DNA of 64,000 nucleotides, taken from assembly GCA_035578905.1 (NCBI GenBank), contig JAQJVL010002675.1:1-64000 (forward strand), read 5' to 3'. Shown piece after piece: positions 26,001 to 40,900 of the stretch (its first letter is position 1; every line of letters starts with the position of its first letter). Under the pieces are notes generated by a model that was given only the letters and a program-made list of their open reading frames with translations, was not told the origin of the DNA and did no database searches. The position numbers were made by a program, and so were the translations under genes. The DNA comes from Stictocephala bisonia (lineage: Eukaryota; Arthropoda; Insecta; Hemiptera; Membracidae).

Positions 26001-28667
26001 AATTAAAAATATTATGATATGTACGCAGACAATAACTTATCCCATCTAACATTGAAGAAGAAAAGAAATAAAACACAAATTAAATAAAGATAAATTAATT
26101 AATAAATAAGTAAATCAAGGAAAGAAAGAAAAAATAAAGTATGATGTGGAAATACATTCACACAATTACACCTTTCATTCATACATGTCGCTGACAAGCC
26201 ACTCAGAGCCATCCGCCTTACATCTACAGATCCTCCAGCAAACGATCCTTAACCACCGCCTCAAAGTGAGAAATCTCACCTAATATTCTGATGTTGTCAG
26301 GGAGAGAATTCCAGAGACTGCAAGCTGTTATGGTAAATTATTTATTATACGTTATTGTGCGGTGTACAGGGAATGATAGAAGAGATGCTCCCTGACACGT
26401 ATTTCTCGTGCTAATTTTATCTATGAACTTGAAATGCTAAGACAAGTGGTTCGGAAGTTTGGATTTCAAAATCTTGTGAAGAATAAAAATTATATGGTAT
26501 TCACAAAATTCTTTCAGCTTTAACATGAGAGTTGCACATTAAAGGGAGAGTTATGTGATCTTTTCTTCGAAGATAGAAAATAAATGTGATGCACTTACTA
26601 ATTCTGTGCAAGGTGAAGCTTGTCCGAGATTAACGGTCAAGTCATAAATCACTATAGCAATTAATTGAAATGAAGCAACACTAAGGTCTTCACCACCATC
26701 ACTTTCACACTGAATGGAAGAAAAGGAGCATACCGTTTCAAGCTGTGAATGCCAGCAAAACCCCTATTACAAGCCACTGCAACCTGATGAGACCAGATCA
26801 AAGTTCTGTTTATGACTAATTCAAGATTGTTAAGTTTGTTACAGTAGTTTAATGTTAAGCTCCCAAGACTCAGTCTAGGAATCGATTTAACATCAACCTG
26901 TGACATAAGTCTGAGATAACCAATAACAATAGCCTGAGTCATATTTTTGTTCAATTGTAGTCATGTTTTAAAGCCCAGTTTGATATGTCTTGATTTACTA
27001 GTAAAATCTGTTCTGTCTGTTTCATTGATAGGAATTCATACATTTTTAAATCATCAGCATAAAAATGACACATAATTAGTTGTATTTCAGTTGTAAAATT
27101 TTGAATTTTATAATGAAAACAATAGTGATCCTTAATACTGATCCCTGTGGTACACCACGACAGACAGTTCTCCTGTCAGACACACTATTACCAGTAATCA
27201 CACACTGCTTACGGCCTGATAAGTAGGACCTGACCCAGTCAACACCACCATCTTAGAGACCACAGCACTTTAGCTTTAGTAAAATAAGTGAATGTTAAAC
27301 AAAATTTAGAAAAATCAAAGAGAGTTGATATTGTAAGATGCTTTTTATAAGAAGCTTGACGAATATTGTCAGTGATTTTAAGAAGTGTAGTTGTAGTACT
27401 CTTGTGCTTATGGAAACCAGATTGATATTTAGATAAAATGTTATAATTTTTAAAATAACTGGAAAGTTGGTAATGGACAATTCTCTCAAGACATTTGGAC
27501 AATGTTGGGAGAATACTACTAGGTCTCAAGTCAGATGGTAACTGGGTTTTAGATACTTTATGAAAAGGGCAAATTATTGCAGATTTCCAGGCAGTGAGGA
27601 ACTTTTTGGAAGTCACTGAGCAATTGAAAATAGCAGTCATTATGGGTAGAGTAACTGGCAAAGTTATCTTCAGAAAGTTAATGGGAATATTGTTAGCCCC
27701 AACTGGATTAATAGCAGTGCAGTTAATAGCAGTGCAGTTAATAGAAGTGCAGTTAATAGCAGTGCAGTTAATAGCAGTGCAGTTAATAGCAGTGCAGTTA
27801 ATAGCAGTGCAGTTAATAGCAGTGCAGTTAATAGCCTATTGATCATCACTCTCAGACACAACTGAAAAAGAAAACTGATTTATTGGTCTTACGATGGGGG
27901 TTCTTTGTAATTCATGAGTGTAATCGTGAACTGCTGAAAAGTCTGTTGTGATATTTACAAAATAATCATTTATGGTATTTATATCAGTGGAGATTGGGGC
28001 ACCTGTGTAGGACTTACTTTGATTTTTGACCAGATAAATCAGGTTGACTTGTAATTATCATGAGTGGATTGATAATAATAACTAATTTTTGCTGTACGTT
28101 TTATTTGTTGCTCTGTTTGATTCTGTAGCCTTTTATAAGCTGACCAGTCATCAAGAAATTTTGTCTGCCTGGCCTTGCGGAAAGACTTATTTCGGTTCTT
28201 CTGCATTCCACGAATGTGCTCATTGATTCAGGGAGCCAGTAGTTTTCTAAAACGTTTTGTGATTAAAGGAGTGTAAAGTTTAATAAGGCAATTAAGAAGA
28301 AAATTAAAGTGATTAACCATGTCATTAACATCTGAAAGTAAAGGATGTTTTATCAAGGAAGTGACATGACATCTAATAAAACTGCATCATGATTAATTGA
28401 TTTAAAATCTCTCAATTGGATTAACTTCAGGGTAGACTTTTGAGGACAGAGTTTGTAAAGAAAGTATATAAGGCCATGCTTGGAGAGACCAGGGGCAGAA
28501 ACTTGTGAAGCTGAATCTTATACAGATGGAAATATTGTCCTAGTGTATCCTTATTCTTATATGTTCCTCAAACAATTACTTGATCAGTATTTGATAAAAA
28601 CTCATTTCTTGGCAAAGTTTATCCTGTGCTTCCTTTGAACACCATGTGGGTGTTTATTACTCTGATG

Positions 28668-28732
<65 letters not shown>

Positions 28733-28936
28733 TATATATATACATCATATTTTTTGTTGTTAGCTACCATTTATAAATTAGTAATGTCTACTAAATATCA
28801 GAGTAATAAACACCCACATGGTGTTCAAAGGAAGCACAGGATAAACTTTGCCAAGAAATGAGTTTTTATCAAATACTGATCAAGTAATTGTTTGAGGAAC
28901 ATATAAGAATAAGGATACACTAGGACAATATTTCCA

Positions 28937-28996
<60 letters not shown>

Positions 28997-31900
28997 GCAG
29001 AGAAAAGATAACCCATGTCCTAAGGCTGTTTTAATTTCATTCACCCTATCAACTACTAATTTTATTTTACTACATAACAGATATCAGATTGTCTACCCTT
29101 ACATTCTTACATATGAGACACCGACACAACGTTGTTGGTATTTTAAGGCGAATATGAATGGTTATATGAGTGTAGTCTGGTTACTATGAGTTCAACTGTT
29201 TCTCAGAAAGGGCAATTTATTAATAGCCCAACAGCCAGGGCAACTAAGGGACCTACAGCTTTACGTGGAATCCAAACCACGTAGTGCTGGTCTGATTTTA
29301 AGCTAATTGACAAGCCTGATACTCAGTTATATCCCCCACACAACATCCGTACAGTGATTACCACCCAACATGGACACCCCAGATTTCTCTAGTAGTGTCC
29401 ACGCCGATAGCAACCATCAAGCGGACGCCATGCCGGTATTAAGAGGACCGAGCATACAACCTATCGCCTACAATCTCCCAAACACTTTGTCCCCATGTAG
29501 CTGGGTTACAGCACTGTGCCACCAGTGCCGACTTAGATGAGTAACTTCAGCCACTGTATCATATACAAGATGAAAAGAAGAGAGATAAGTACAGTTTTGT
29601 TGGCTTTTGGTTTGTATGTGACTAGTTATATTTTCTTTATAAGGAACAGTTTTTTTTAACCTACAAGATGATCTTGTAGTACCACAGTACGTAACCCACC
29701 CATATATGTACTGTGGTAATGACCCAACCGCCCACCCATATACGTACTGTGGTAATGACCCACCCGCCCACCCATATACGTACTGAGGTACTAATCCCAC
29801 CCATATACGTACTGTGGTACTGATCCACCCGCCCACCTATATACGTACTGTGGTACTGACCCACCCACCCATATACGTACTGTGGTACTGACCCACCCAC
29901 CCACCCATATACATACTGTGGTACTGACCCACCTGTCCACCCATATACGTACTGTGGTACTGACCCACCTGCCCATCCATACACGTACTGTGGTACATGA
30001 AGGGAGGAATCCCTTTCTGGTTTCCTCTTAGTTTATCAAGTACAGTTCATTTTTTATAGTCTTAAGAGATCCTGAACTAACTGCGGAATATTTAATATTA
30101 CAGAGCTTATGAAAGTAAGTAAAAAGAAGCAACACAGTTGTAAGGTCAGTTTGTAATTAATAGTCTATTCTCTATGGAATAGTGATGTAGACGTTCTGTG
30201 CTCGGCTCCCTTAATACAAAACATGGAGAGTGTCCGCTCAATGGTTGCCTAGTTGACACTACTAGATAAGTCTGGGGTGTCCATGTTGGGTGGTAGTCAG
30301 GGTCCAGATGTTGTAGGCAAGAGTTCTTAGTTTGCTGGAAGTCAGACCAACACTACGTGTTTCAGATTCTGTGTAAAGTTTATGTCCCTTAGTTTCCCTG
30401 GTTATTAGGCTATTAATAAACATTTCTTTCTATGGAACAGTCGGCCTTAGTTTGTAACAATGACTACACTCAAACACTTTACACATTCACCCCTCATATT
30501 CGCCCATATCTCTATGATTGACATCTTAATAATGAATAATATAAATGAGTAACAGACGTATATTTATATTGTGTCATTGCTAACTGCAATCATGTTGAAA
30601 GTAGTCATTTGTACTTATAAAGGTTCTGAATAGGAATGTATGTGCATTTTTTTGGAGATCAGTGGTTGGTTGTGGTGACTGGTAGCTTGACCAGCTTGAT
30701 TTCCAGACTTCAATCCGATTGATTTTATGTTTGGGAACTTCCAATGACCACTTACATATATCCATTTGATACAATTTTGGATTTACACAGGGTGTCCAGC
30801 AACAGGGAAAATAGGGAAAACCTGGAAAAGTCAGGGAATTTTAAATGACCTGGAAAAGTCAGGGAAAAATCAGGGAATTTGAAACAAAACTTGGAAAATC
30901 CTAACAAGAACACAAGTCTGTTGTGATTTGTAATAGTCACTATATACTTGGGTGCGCTACAAAAAATCCTTTACTTTGTTCAGTAATAAATGTTAATTTT
31001 AAATGCCATTTAATATTCTAAATTATGAAAAAGCTACTTAATTCCGTTGCTTATGCTTGTTTGACCTCATACAACTAGCTTAATATCGCTAAAAGTTTAA
31101 AACTTACTGAAATAATTTTCTGATAAGTACTTTTTAAATAAGTCATAGACCTAAAATTCATGCTGGTTTTGGGGAAATTATAATTTAGCACCGTTTTTCA
31201 AGGTATTGAAAATTGTCATAATTTAACAATAGAATAACAGGTATGTTTGTTTTTTACTCAAGGCTAATTATAAATATTTTTTTAAATCGACCTCTACTTT
31301 TATAAAGTAGTTTAAAAAGAATAATTATTGTAGGTAATAGCTTTGAATTTAATTATTACAGTTATCAATAATAATATATTTGTGAAATATTGATATTACG
31401 GTTATTAATAATTGATGTAATTAACATAATGTATGTACGTGGTAGTACATAATATTACTATTAAGTTAAATAGTAATATTAACTTAATAGTACTATGTTG
31501 ATTTGGGGTCAGGGAAATTTTCTATGAAATCACAGATCGGTCAGGGAAAAGTCAGGGAATTTGTTACAGGAGGTTTACTGGACACCCTGTTTACAACAAC
31601 AGATTAAAGAATGAATATGGTTCATTTTTAAGTCTACACCAAGAATCCTAGAACGAGTAAGAGGGTACTTAGCACTTCCATCTGCAGTCTGTTGTCATCA
31701 ATTGAGGACTTATTGGACATGACTAAGTTGATTCTTGAAACACTGTACTAAATTCAGTGCATTGTTGTTGAAACCAATAACTACAACCATCAATATAGTT
31801 GAAATTACAACAGAGTAGATGTACTTTAGTTTGCTATGAATATGAATTTTTAATACCTACTACTTGAAGATGAAGTGAGAACTTAAAAATTGGTAGTGGA

Positions 31901-34900
31901 AAACATATATATTGTTGGCGAAACAAATAAGGAGGTAATTTCTTTTACCATATACCTTTGCTCGGTAAATATTGAAAGTACTGTAAATCTGAAGAACAGT
32001 TGAGAGGTAAGTTGTGCCAACGTGCAGTGTATAGAATGGGTGTTGGCACATAATTAATTATAGTTAGTAATGCGAACTAATTATCCAGCAATCCTTTACT
32101 AAATTATTATTTATTGAAACATTCAGTAGTTTTATAAATAATTTTTAATTTTATTTAAAAACTATATACAAAAAAATTCAGTCAATATCGTTAAAACAGG
32201 TATATAATTGAATACGTCTACTATGTTGGCTACTAATTAGCTGAAAAACCAAGGTTATAGACAATCAAGGGATTGTCAATATAAAAATCATTCTTTCAAA
32301 CTTTATTTTATTTTTTATTTGTTTATTTTTAATGTTACAGTTGAATGATCATTTTCAATATAAAAATAACAAGTGTTAATTTGTATGTCTATTTTGCCAA
32401 ATCGATAAAATTGGGCTGATTATAACTTTTTTATTAAAAAGAATTAAGGTACCAAATATATATATATCATTTAATAGGTACTTTACAACAATATTATTTA
32501 ATAATTTGATGATATTCTAGCCAAATCATTGTTGTAAGTTGTAAAGAGGATCGCTTTAAACTGGACAGTCATGTGAATGCCTACAACATCTAATGCCTGC
32601 AACACACAAACAGTCACTAACAGTCAGCCCCTTTTCCCTCCCCCCAGCTTCACACACCCAGCACAGGGAGGTTCACTTCAGCTTATTGAACCTCTTAGAT
32701 CCATGAACACTTGATCACCGCACACTTTCTTCATTTATTAGCATTGTTTCTCAACCAGATTATTCTGTAATAACATTCTTGTTATGGTATAATAATCTAT
32801 CAAAAGAGGCAATATACACAAAGATCAGTAATATATTGAAAATATCAGACATGTATAGTTTCATACGGGGTTCAATGAACCAGTGAACCTATAGCGCGAG
32901 CCACTACTGTAATTACCCTTAAATTTTGTTTAGTATATTTGTAAATGAAAACAATTTTATTTTCTATAGCAGTATATCGTAAACAAAACAACAATTTCAT
33001 GTACTAATCTCCAGTTTAAGAGAAGAAATTGATATTTTACCATCTCTTGTCAGTTATGACACCACAGAGAAAAGGTGTGTTAGAGTGTGGTTTTAAGTTG
33101 TGAAAGACCATAACTCATGGGATAAACCCTGTCATGAAGAAACCCTTTGTACATTTAACTGTACTAATGCTAATCTTCTTTTAAGCAGCTAACTAAAGGT
33201 AACATCTAAATTACTTACTCAAAATAGTGGAAAGGTCCTTTGATTTCTTTTCACATCACACTGACATTTTTGCAAACTTACCATTACAAAAACTATATTC
33301 TAATCCAACATCCGACTAAAAACATACAACAACTCTCCGTTCCTGATGATGATCCAAAGATAATAGTTGTCATGAAAAGTTTCATGTGGTACATGTGTTT
33401 TTTTACTAGCTATAGTTTAGCCTAGAGGAAATTTATCCATTAACACATTAAAGGTGTACATAGACATTTTTTATAGTGCATGTTCTTGAGATCCCTCAGT
33501 TTGTTTACTTTAAGTCATTTGTTTACTTTGAGTGTAACAAGTTGTCAAACACAATTTAGAATTTCTTCTCAAAATAAAGAAAAATCAGTAGACTCTCAAT
33601 TATCCAAGTTCTGTTCAACCGATCCTTTGGAATAACCAAGCAGGCAGTCAGAAGAAAAATATATAAATAACGTTCTTTATAGCAGGGCAATTAGAGCAAG
33701 AAACAAAGCAACATACAGTTTATTCGTTTAACAAACAAGGTCGATCAAGCAATGTCTCCATTTGGCTTTTGGTGCTGGTTCAAGCTGCTACAGGGTCAGG
33801 CAGTCATGTAACTAGTATAAGACTACAAAGTCCAGGAATAATTGGCTCACATGAGTGCAGAACTAGAACAACATGTTTCACCACTTGACACCCTCAGCTC
33901 AGCTGACTATGAACTCATATTAAATATTGTTATGTTAGTGAGTTAACTTTCGTGACTACGATACAGTTTTATATTTGTTGCTGTTATTTATTATTGTTAT
34001 TGGTATTGTATATTGTCGCATTACTTTGTTTTGACATGAGTGGTAAGTGGAAGAGAGTTATTGCTTCTTTTGACACAAAATTATATGTGATCATACTTTT
34101 TCTCTAATGTTCTTATGTTTTCTTTCTTATAGAAAAAGTTTTTTTGCACTTTCATGGCTTTTAATTATTTTTACCATTGTATACCTAATCCCCGTATTAC
34201 CAGAGTTTTCACACATCGAGGTGGTCTCAGTCCCAATTACCTGAGATAATTGATACCACCTTATTTTGTAACAAACTATATTCGCACATTCACTCTCATC
34301 ACAATTATTGAAAATCCATGTTCGCTCATATTGTGATGAAGAATAATTAAAGGTAGGCTGAGCTCTTAGACATGTGTAATATGAATGTCCCAACATTCAT
34401 TGAACAATTGCTTGGAGATTGTTGCAAAGACATCACTCATGTACGCACAGTCCATCTTTTTACTAAAATTAATTGGTTCCATTTTTCTTGCTGACAAGTT
34501 GACTCAGTTGACTTTCTACCTGGTGGTTGATCAGTCACATTAGGTTTTGATGCTCATCATTATCTATATCGCTCTGAAGTATTGATCCTAAATTACAACA
34601 TTTTTAAAATTTATAATTAGATCAAATAGAGCCAGTGAATATAATGACTGTAACTGTGGAAATTGATTGTTTAACTCGGTGAAAAAAAACAAATATTTAT
34701 AAAATAGGCTTCAATATAATTGTAACTGGTTAATATCCATTTCATGCATGCTAATTACTATGAGAAATTAATGTAATTTTGCAACTAGAAGAAATCTTTA
34801 TTTTATTTATTTCACATTTTTTTTAAATAATTTAACATTTTATCTGTTGCAGAGATTTTTACAAGGATGTGGTACCTGAATTTGAAGAATACGGGACAAT

Positions 34901-37900
34901 TACTCAATTCCGAGTGTGCAATAATGAAGAGCCTCATTTGAGAGGGAATGTTTATGTAGAATTTTTAAGTCGGAGACATGCACTTAAAGCTTACAGAACA
35001 TTTCAAGGTCGTTTTTATGCTGGCCGGCGATTAAATGTAGAGTTCAGTAACATTCCTTCTTGGAAAAATGCGGTTTGTGGTAAGTGGTATATTTGGTATT
35101 TTTATTTGTCGAAGTACAGAATACTAAAATAGTATAAAAGGAATAAGTTTAGAAGCATAGTAATTTAATGTATAGTGCTTAAGATAGGTAATTATTTGTA
35201 ATTGTATTTTTCAATTTTATATCACTTAATAAAAATATATCAGTGATACAAAAACTAATAGTTGAAAACTTGTAGGTTAGGTTAAAGAGCACTTGGCCAG
35301 GAATTAGTATATTGGACAGATAGGACATCAGCAAACTTACCTTAGAAGACAAGACCACGAACCACTTGTAGTATAGTAAACAAATAAGAGAAACAACACA
35401 TAACAATAATTTTAGTGACACTTTCATTTTCCTTAGGTGAATAGAGACTGACTTAATTTCTAATGTTCAAATCAAATCAAATCTTCTTTATTCATGGAAT
35501 ATACTTTGTATACAATTGAATAGTGTCAATATGAACAGGATCAATATAAATACTACCTACTTCTATTTCTAAAAATACAAAACAAGCAATTTTCTTTACC
35601 ACTATGTTGTACATTATGTTTGCAAGGGGGTGGAAAAGTACTCTTCTAGGGAATATAGTGTCTTATTTATTAGAAAAGTTTTAAGTTTTTGTTTAAATTT
35701 TTTGAAGTTGGTTTCTTTTTTAATATTAAGTGTTATTTCTTTCAGAAACTTCACTCCCATATATATGTTGGTTTTTTCTCAAAAAACTTTAAATTGTGAT
35801 GAGATATAATTATACCTCTTTTGTTTCTAGTGTTGTAAGGATGAGGAGTGAGGGAGGAATTGGATTCAAAAGCAATTTGATTGTTCTTAGCAACGAGGAT
35901 TGTGTCAAATATATACTGTCCATAGACCGTTAAAATCCCCAAATCTTTAAAACGCCCTTTAGTTGTTTGGTCATGTTTTAATTTCAAAATAATTCTAACT
36001 GCTCTTTTTTGCTGTTTTAAAATGCTGTCCATATTTTTAGTTGTTGTGGAACCCTAAAGGCATATACCATAAGACAAATGAGAATGAATGTTAGCAAAAT
36101 ATATATTTCTTAGAGTTTTTTGGTTACAGAAAAAGGCCATTCTATACAGCGAGTAAATTCCTGAACTCAGTTTTGATAACAATTTACTAATATGCTCATT
36201 TCAGCTTAGGTGTTTATCAAGTGTTAATCCCAGAAAATTCGTACTGCTTTTGCTTTCAATCTCTTGTGAGTTATATGTATAATTAATGGTTCTGTTAACT
36301 GCTTATTCTGGTAAGTTTTGAATCTAATAAAATTGGTTTTTTGTACATTTAATTTTAGGTTATGCTTACTTAGGAATTGTCCAATATTTTCCAATTCAAT
36401 GAAACTGAGTATTTCAACCTGATCTACAGAATTTGCTGAAACTTTCAAATTTGAGTTGTCAGCGTAAAGGCAAAGGTTTTTTTGTGGCAGATATAACATA
36501 AAAAGACTAGATTATTGACCCCTGTGGGACACCAAAATTGATACGTTGAGTTTCTGAGACCACTTTTGTAATATAGTTTTCTTTCATTAAATGAGTGATT
36601 TCAACGAATTGGGATCGATTCATAAGGTATGATTGGAACCATTTGATTGCATTTTTTGAAACACCTATTAATTGTAATTTTTCAATCAAGACAGGATGGT
36701 TTACACTGTCGAATGCTTTTGACAGATCCATAAAAATACCTGTTGAGTATTCATTTTCATCCACTGATTCAATTAAAGATTCAATGAAACTGCTGCTGTT
36801 ATTACTGATTTTCCTGGCCTAAAACCACGTTGAATGGTATTTAATAATTTAGAATCTTCCAAGTAAGTTGTTAACTGGTTATTTGCAATTTTTTCATAAA
36901 TTTTTGATATTACTGGGAGAATAGAGATGGGCCGATAATTTGATGCGGTTTGTAAAATTGTAATCATTGTATTTGTGAATTGGTATAACTTTCGATATTT
37001 TTAATTGTTGAGGGAAAATTCCTGAAACAAATGATGAGTTAATAAGATGGCTAAAGATGCTGCTTAAATGATGTTTGGCGTTTTTAATAACTTTTATTGG
37101 AATTTCATCATGACCGACGGAATTTTTGTTCTTCAATGAGTCAATAACCTTTTCCACCTCCTCTCCATCAACAGGCTGAAAATTAAAAGTACTCCTAAAT
37201 AACAGGTCTTTGACATTACTGTTACACTCTTTTTTTTAAGATTTTTACAATTCAAGGTTGTACAATTTTTCATAGTAATATCCACGACTATGTTGACAAA
37301 ATAATCATTAAATACATCAGAGATTACTTTTGGGCTAGTGATAGTAGTTTTCCCATCTTGTAAAGTAATATTTTTTACACCATTCTGATTTTTTTTACCG
37401 ACTTCAGAGTTAATAATATCCCATAAAGTTTTTTGTATATTAGAAGACTTGAATTTTGTTCTCAAAATTATCAATTTTAGCTTGAGTTATGTTTGCTTTA
37501 AAATTCTGTTTTCTTCGCTTCGGCGATTCTTTTAGTGAAAAACCATTTTTACTGTCTCGAATTGTTTTAACCAATTGTAAAAGTTCCTTTTTTTCATGTT
37601 TTAGATCCTCTGAAAGCCAAGTTTGTTTACATTTTTTTCAGTAATGGTAACCTTAGGAAAACAATTTGTAAAGTAAAAGCTAAAAGTGTTATAAAATTCA
37701 TCATATTTTTTATCAACAGGTGCCATGTAAACATTGGCCCAAGTTTCATTTTTTAAAAGTCTACTAAGGTAGTTCATGTTCTCATTTGAAAATTTACAAA
37801 TTTTGCGTTTTATTGGTGGCTTTTACAAATTTTGCGTTTTATTGGTGGCTTTTTTTCTGTTTTCAATCCTAAATTATTGAGGTGTAACAACTGTCCGTCA

Positions 37901-40900
37901 TGATCGGAGAGGCAAGTTATAACCCCTTCAATAGATGTCATTGTGCTGTCAAGGTTTTTAACTATAAAATTATCAATTAATTGCTGATAGAGAATTTTCC
38001 GTTACTCTTGTTGGGAAATTAACAAGATATCTAGTGTTATGAATTTTTAGAATATTTTTTTACATTTTATGCTCTGAGTCATTTTTTAAAACATTAATGT
38101 TGATATCCCCCCCGAAAATTATATATTTATACTTCTTAGAGAAGAAGTCAACCAATGTGCTTAATCTATCCAAAAATACAACATAATTTGAACAAGGTGA
38201 TCTATATAATCCTATAATTAACAATCTAATATTATCCAGAGTAAAACTACTAACACAGAATTCAAATTGTTTGTCCTCAAGTAAGTTTTCTGACATAATC
38301 GTAGGTACTTCCACCCGTTTCCAGTTTAAACTTTGTTTACAAAGTATTAAAACTCCACCTTTAGGAGCACTTTCTCTGCAATAAAAACTATTAATTTCGT
38401 AATCTTGAATATGAAGTCTGTTTATTTCATTCATTTTCATGTCATGCTCGGTCAATACTAATATTTGTGGATTTAATTCACTAAGAATGACTAGCAATTG
38501 ATCAATTCTAGAGGCCAGATGTTGGATGTTTTGGTGAAAAATTGTCAGGTATTTTTTTACCTTTGTTACCTTTCTATTTGAGCCAGTGCTATTGTCGAGT
38601 TTAAAGAGGAAACTTTGGTACTCTGAGAATTTAGTGATATAGGCTGTGATGTGTTGGTAAGGACGTCTGTTAGTGCTTCTGGTTGTGTTTCAATGTGTTT
38701 GTTGGATTTTAATGTGCTGTACTGTATTTGTATTCGTTTTTTGCTCAGTTGCAAGCTGTTTTCCACTTGTATCTGAGAGTTGTTGTGTAGATTGCTGTTG
38801 TATATGATTTTCAGTTGTAAATACAACATTGGTTCCTAAACTATTAATTGTCCTTGAGAGCTCCAGGGTTGATGGGTATGTGGCAGTGGTGGGAGGTTTG
38901 AATGCACTTTTTTCAGTTTGTATTTATTAAGTTACCTGATGGTGGAAATTTAGCACTGTACCTTGCCACATACAACTGCTTGTCCGACTCATCACTGTTG
39001 GTGTGTCAGCATTTTTCCATTGATAGGCCTTAACGTAATATTAATTCAAATGGCTCTGAAGAAGTTAATAGCACTGTTTGGTGTAGTTAATTTTACATAC
39101 ATTTATTAATCCCTTTGCAGTTTATCACCGATTCTGGTGGTAAAAAGTCTTCTATGTCACCTTTTATCTTCACAGGCTGCTTCCCTTATGATTTCAATCC
39201 AGTTGACACTGTGAGGAGTTCAGATAGCCAACTGACTTCTTCTGCTGACCCTTTTCTTAGCATTTCAAACAATATTTTTCTAATAATTTTTCGTTTTAGT
39301 GTTCTAGTTGTAGCAATATATTTTATCGATGTTTAATATACAGGGCTGGGCAAAAGTCTGGAATGTATTTATTAATTTTTAAACTATTGAAAGAAATGTA
39401 TTGAAACTTTGTAGCTATGTACATGCCCCTATATCAAACATTTAGACATATTTTACCTGTTTTTTGCCTAGCCAGGGGATGGCCCATGAAGGAAGTCTTG
39501 AAAATTTTAAATTTAAGCCTACCTTGGGTTGTATTTCATTTAAAAAGTCTGTTTTTACAATACAAAAATGCAAACCTGAGATCACAAGGATGACCCAGTC
39601 GGAAAATACAGCCACTCAAAGAATTTAACCCTAGTTCGTGAGCATCAGGTGAACCAATATGTGCTTCCAACTGCTAGGTCCTTTTTTTCGCCGCTGCGCA
39701 AGCTTTTTTTGTAAAAATCATAAAAAGTACTGAAGATGCTCCACATGTAAATGTTATCATATGGTTTTTCTTCTCAAAAACTGTATTTTTCATACTACCA
39801 TCAAAACTTACAAAAAGAATTAGTAAATAATAACTGTCATGAAAAGATTGAGCAAATTTTTTAAATTTTTTTACGTAAATTATAACTTATAACCCTCCTT
39901 AGGAGCACTAAAAAATTTAATAGCCACAGGATATCTTGAGCTGTGGCTTACGTTACGGTCAGTGCCAGGGAGAGAGGGATCTTTACCAATAAGCAGCGTT
40001 TAGCATACTACTAGAATTGCTGTAAACATCAAGTCACCACACCCACAAGTTACCTCAGTTTTTTATAACACAACTCCCATCCGATTAATCACTGATATGT
40101 TTTATTTATAATCATATTCTTTGGTATTATAAATGTGTTATCATGTTATAATAAGGCCTATAGGCCTTAATTATATTACTGTTATTTTTGTCTAATATTT
40201 AATGAGAAAAAATAAAATCATGGAATACCAAATAATTAAACACTAGTGAATTTACAGAATGTAGGTTATGTTAGTAAATAATTGCTGTTCAAGTTTTTTA
40301 TTGTAAGCAGTCGGTAATTTAATTGTATATTAGGAAATACATACTTGTGAATAACTTTGTGAGCAATATGAAATTTAATCTCTTTAAAGATAGGCAGCTG
40401 TTCTAATTAAATTAATATTTAAATTATAACATCTGTGGGTAAGTTATTAAATACATAACAACTAATAATATAAACAAAATTATTGCACTTAATATGTTCA
40501 ATAACAAATGCTTTCGATACAAAAAGAAGACATTGATACTCCAATCAGCTGATCAGCAGCGGTAGTCAACATCTGCATGTCAGGCTAGTGCAAAGCCTCA
40601 CATGCGTATGCCGTACCCCTCCCCTCTACTAACCACCAAGCATTTGAAAAGTAACGGTTTTGACAGATCAAGATATTCCGTGGCTACTGTATGATCATTA
40701 GAGGTAATCAAATAGTACATATACAAATTTTTAAAATCACCATTGAATAGACAAGAAAAAGTTGTTTTGGAAAAATAGTCATATAGTACCCAAAATCAAA
40801 TTGTGATATTTTTAGTTTATTTGGGAAACGAAAAATATCTGAAAAATTTAAATTACCTATTGTCAATTAAATTATAGCTGTAAGCAATAAGTAATAATTA

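Larger units (their letters stand above)
25752..28518 (-). mobile_element. 5'-truncated CR1/jockey-superfamily LINE with hairpin 3' end
   Basis: On the - strand it starts in the region after the endonuclease (SKHGLIYFLYKLCPQKST near 28480), runs through RT and ends in the hairpin AGGACT/AGTCCT (25777-25792), AATAAAGACA (25762-25771 region) and a TTTCATTTCATTTC tail. The outer stem GAAGTTA/TAACTTC (25771-25777, 25803-25809) closes the hairpin. Its 3' end is shared with the SINE at 57051 and the solo end at 2470. The 5' side stops where the long inverted repeat at 28519 begins. Confidence 0.75.
35465..38840 (-). mobile_element. CR1/jockey-superfamily LINE, near full length but decayed
   Basis: On the - strand the order is: possible ORF1 piece (38829-38566), endonuclease (38497-38060), linker, RT (37157-35751), then 3' end with GAATAAAGAAG and a GATTTGATTTGATTTG tail at 35465-35490. 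Frames are broken by many small indels. It fills much of intron 6. Confidence 0.85.

Noticed and set aside
29468..29984. ORFs of 61-122 codons with VGGSVPQYVYGW repeats
   Set aside because: Produced by the minisatellite at 29692-29998.
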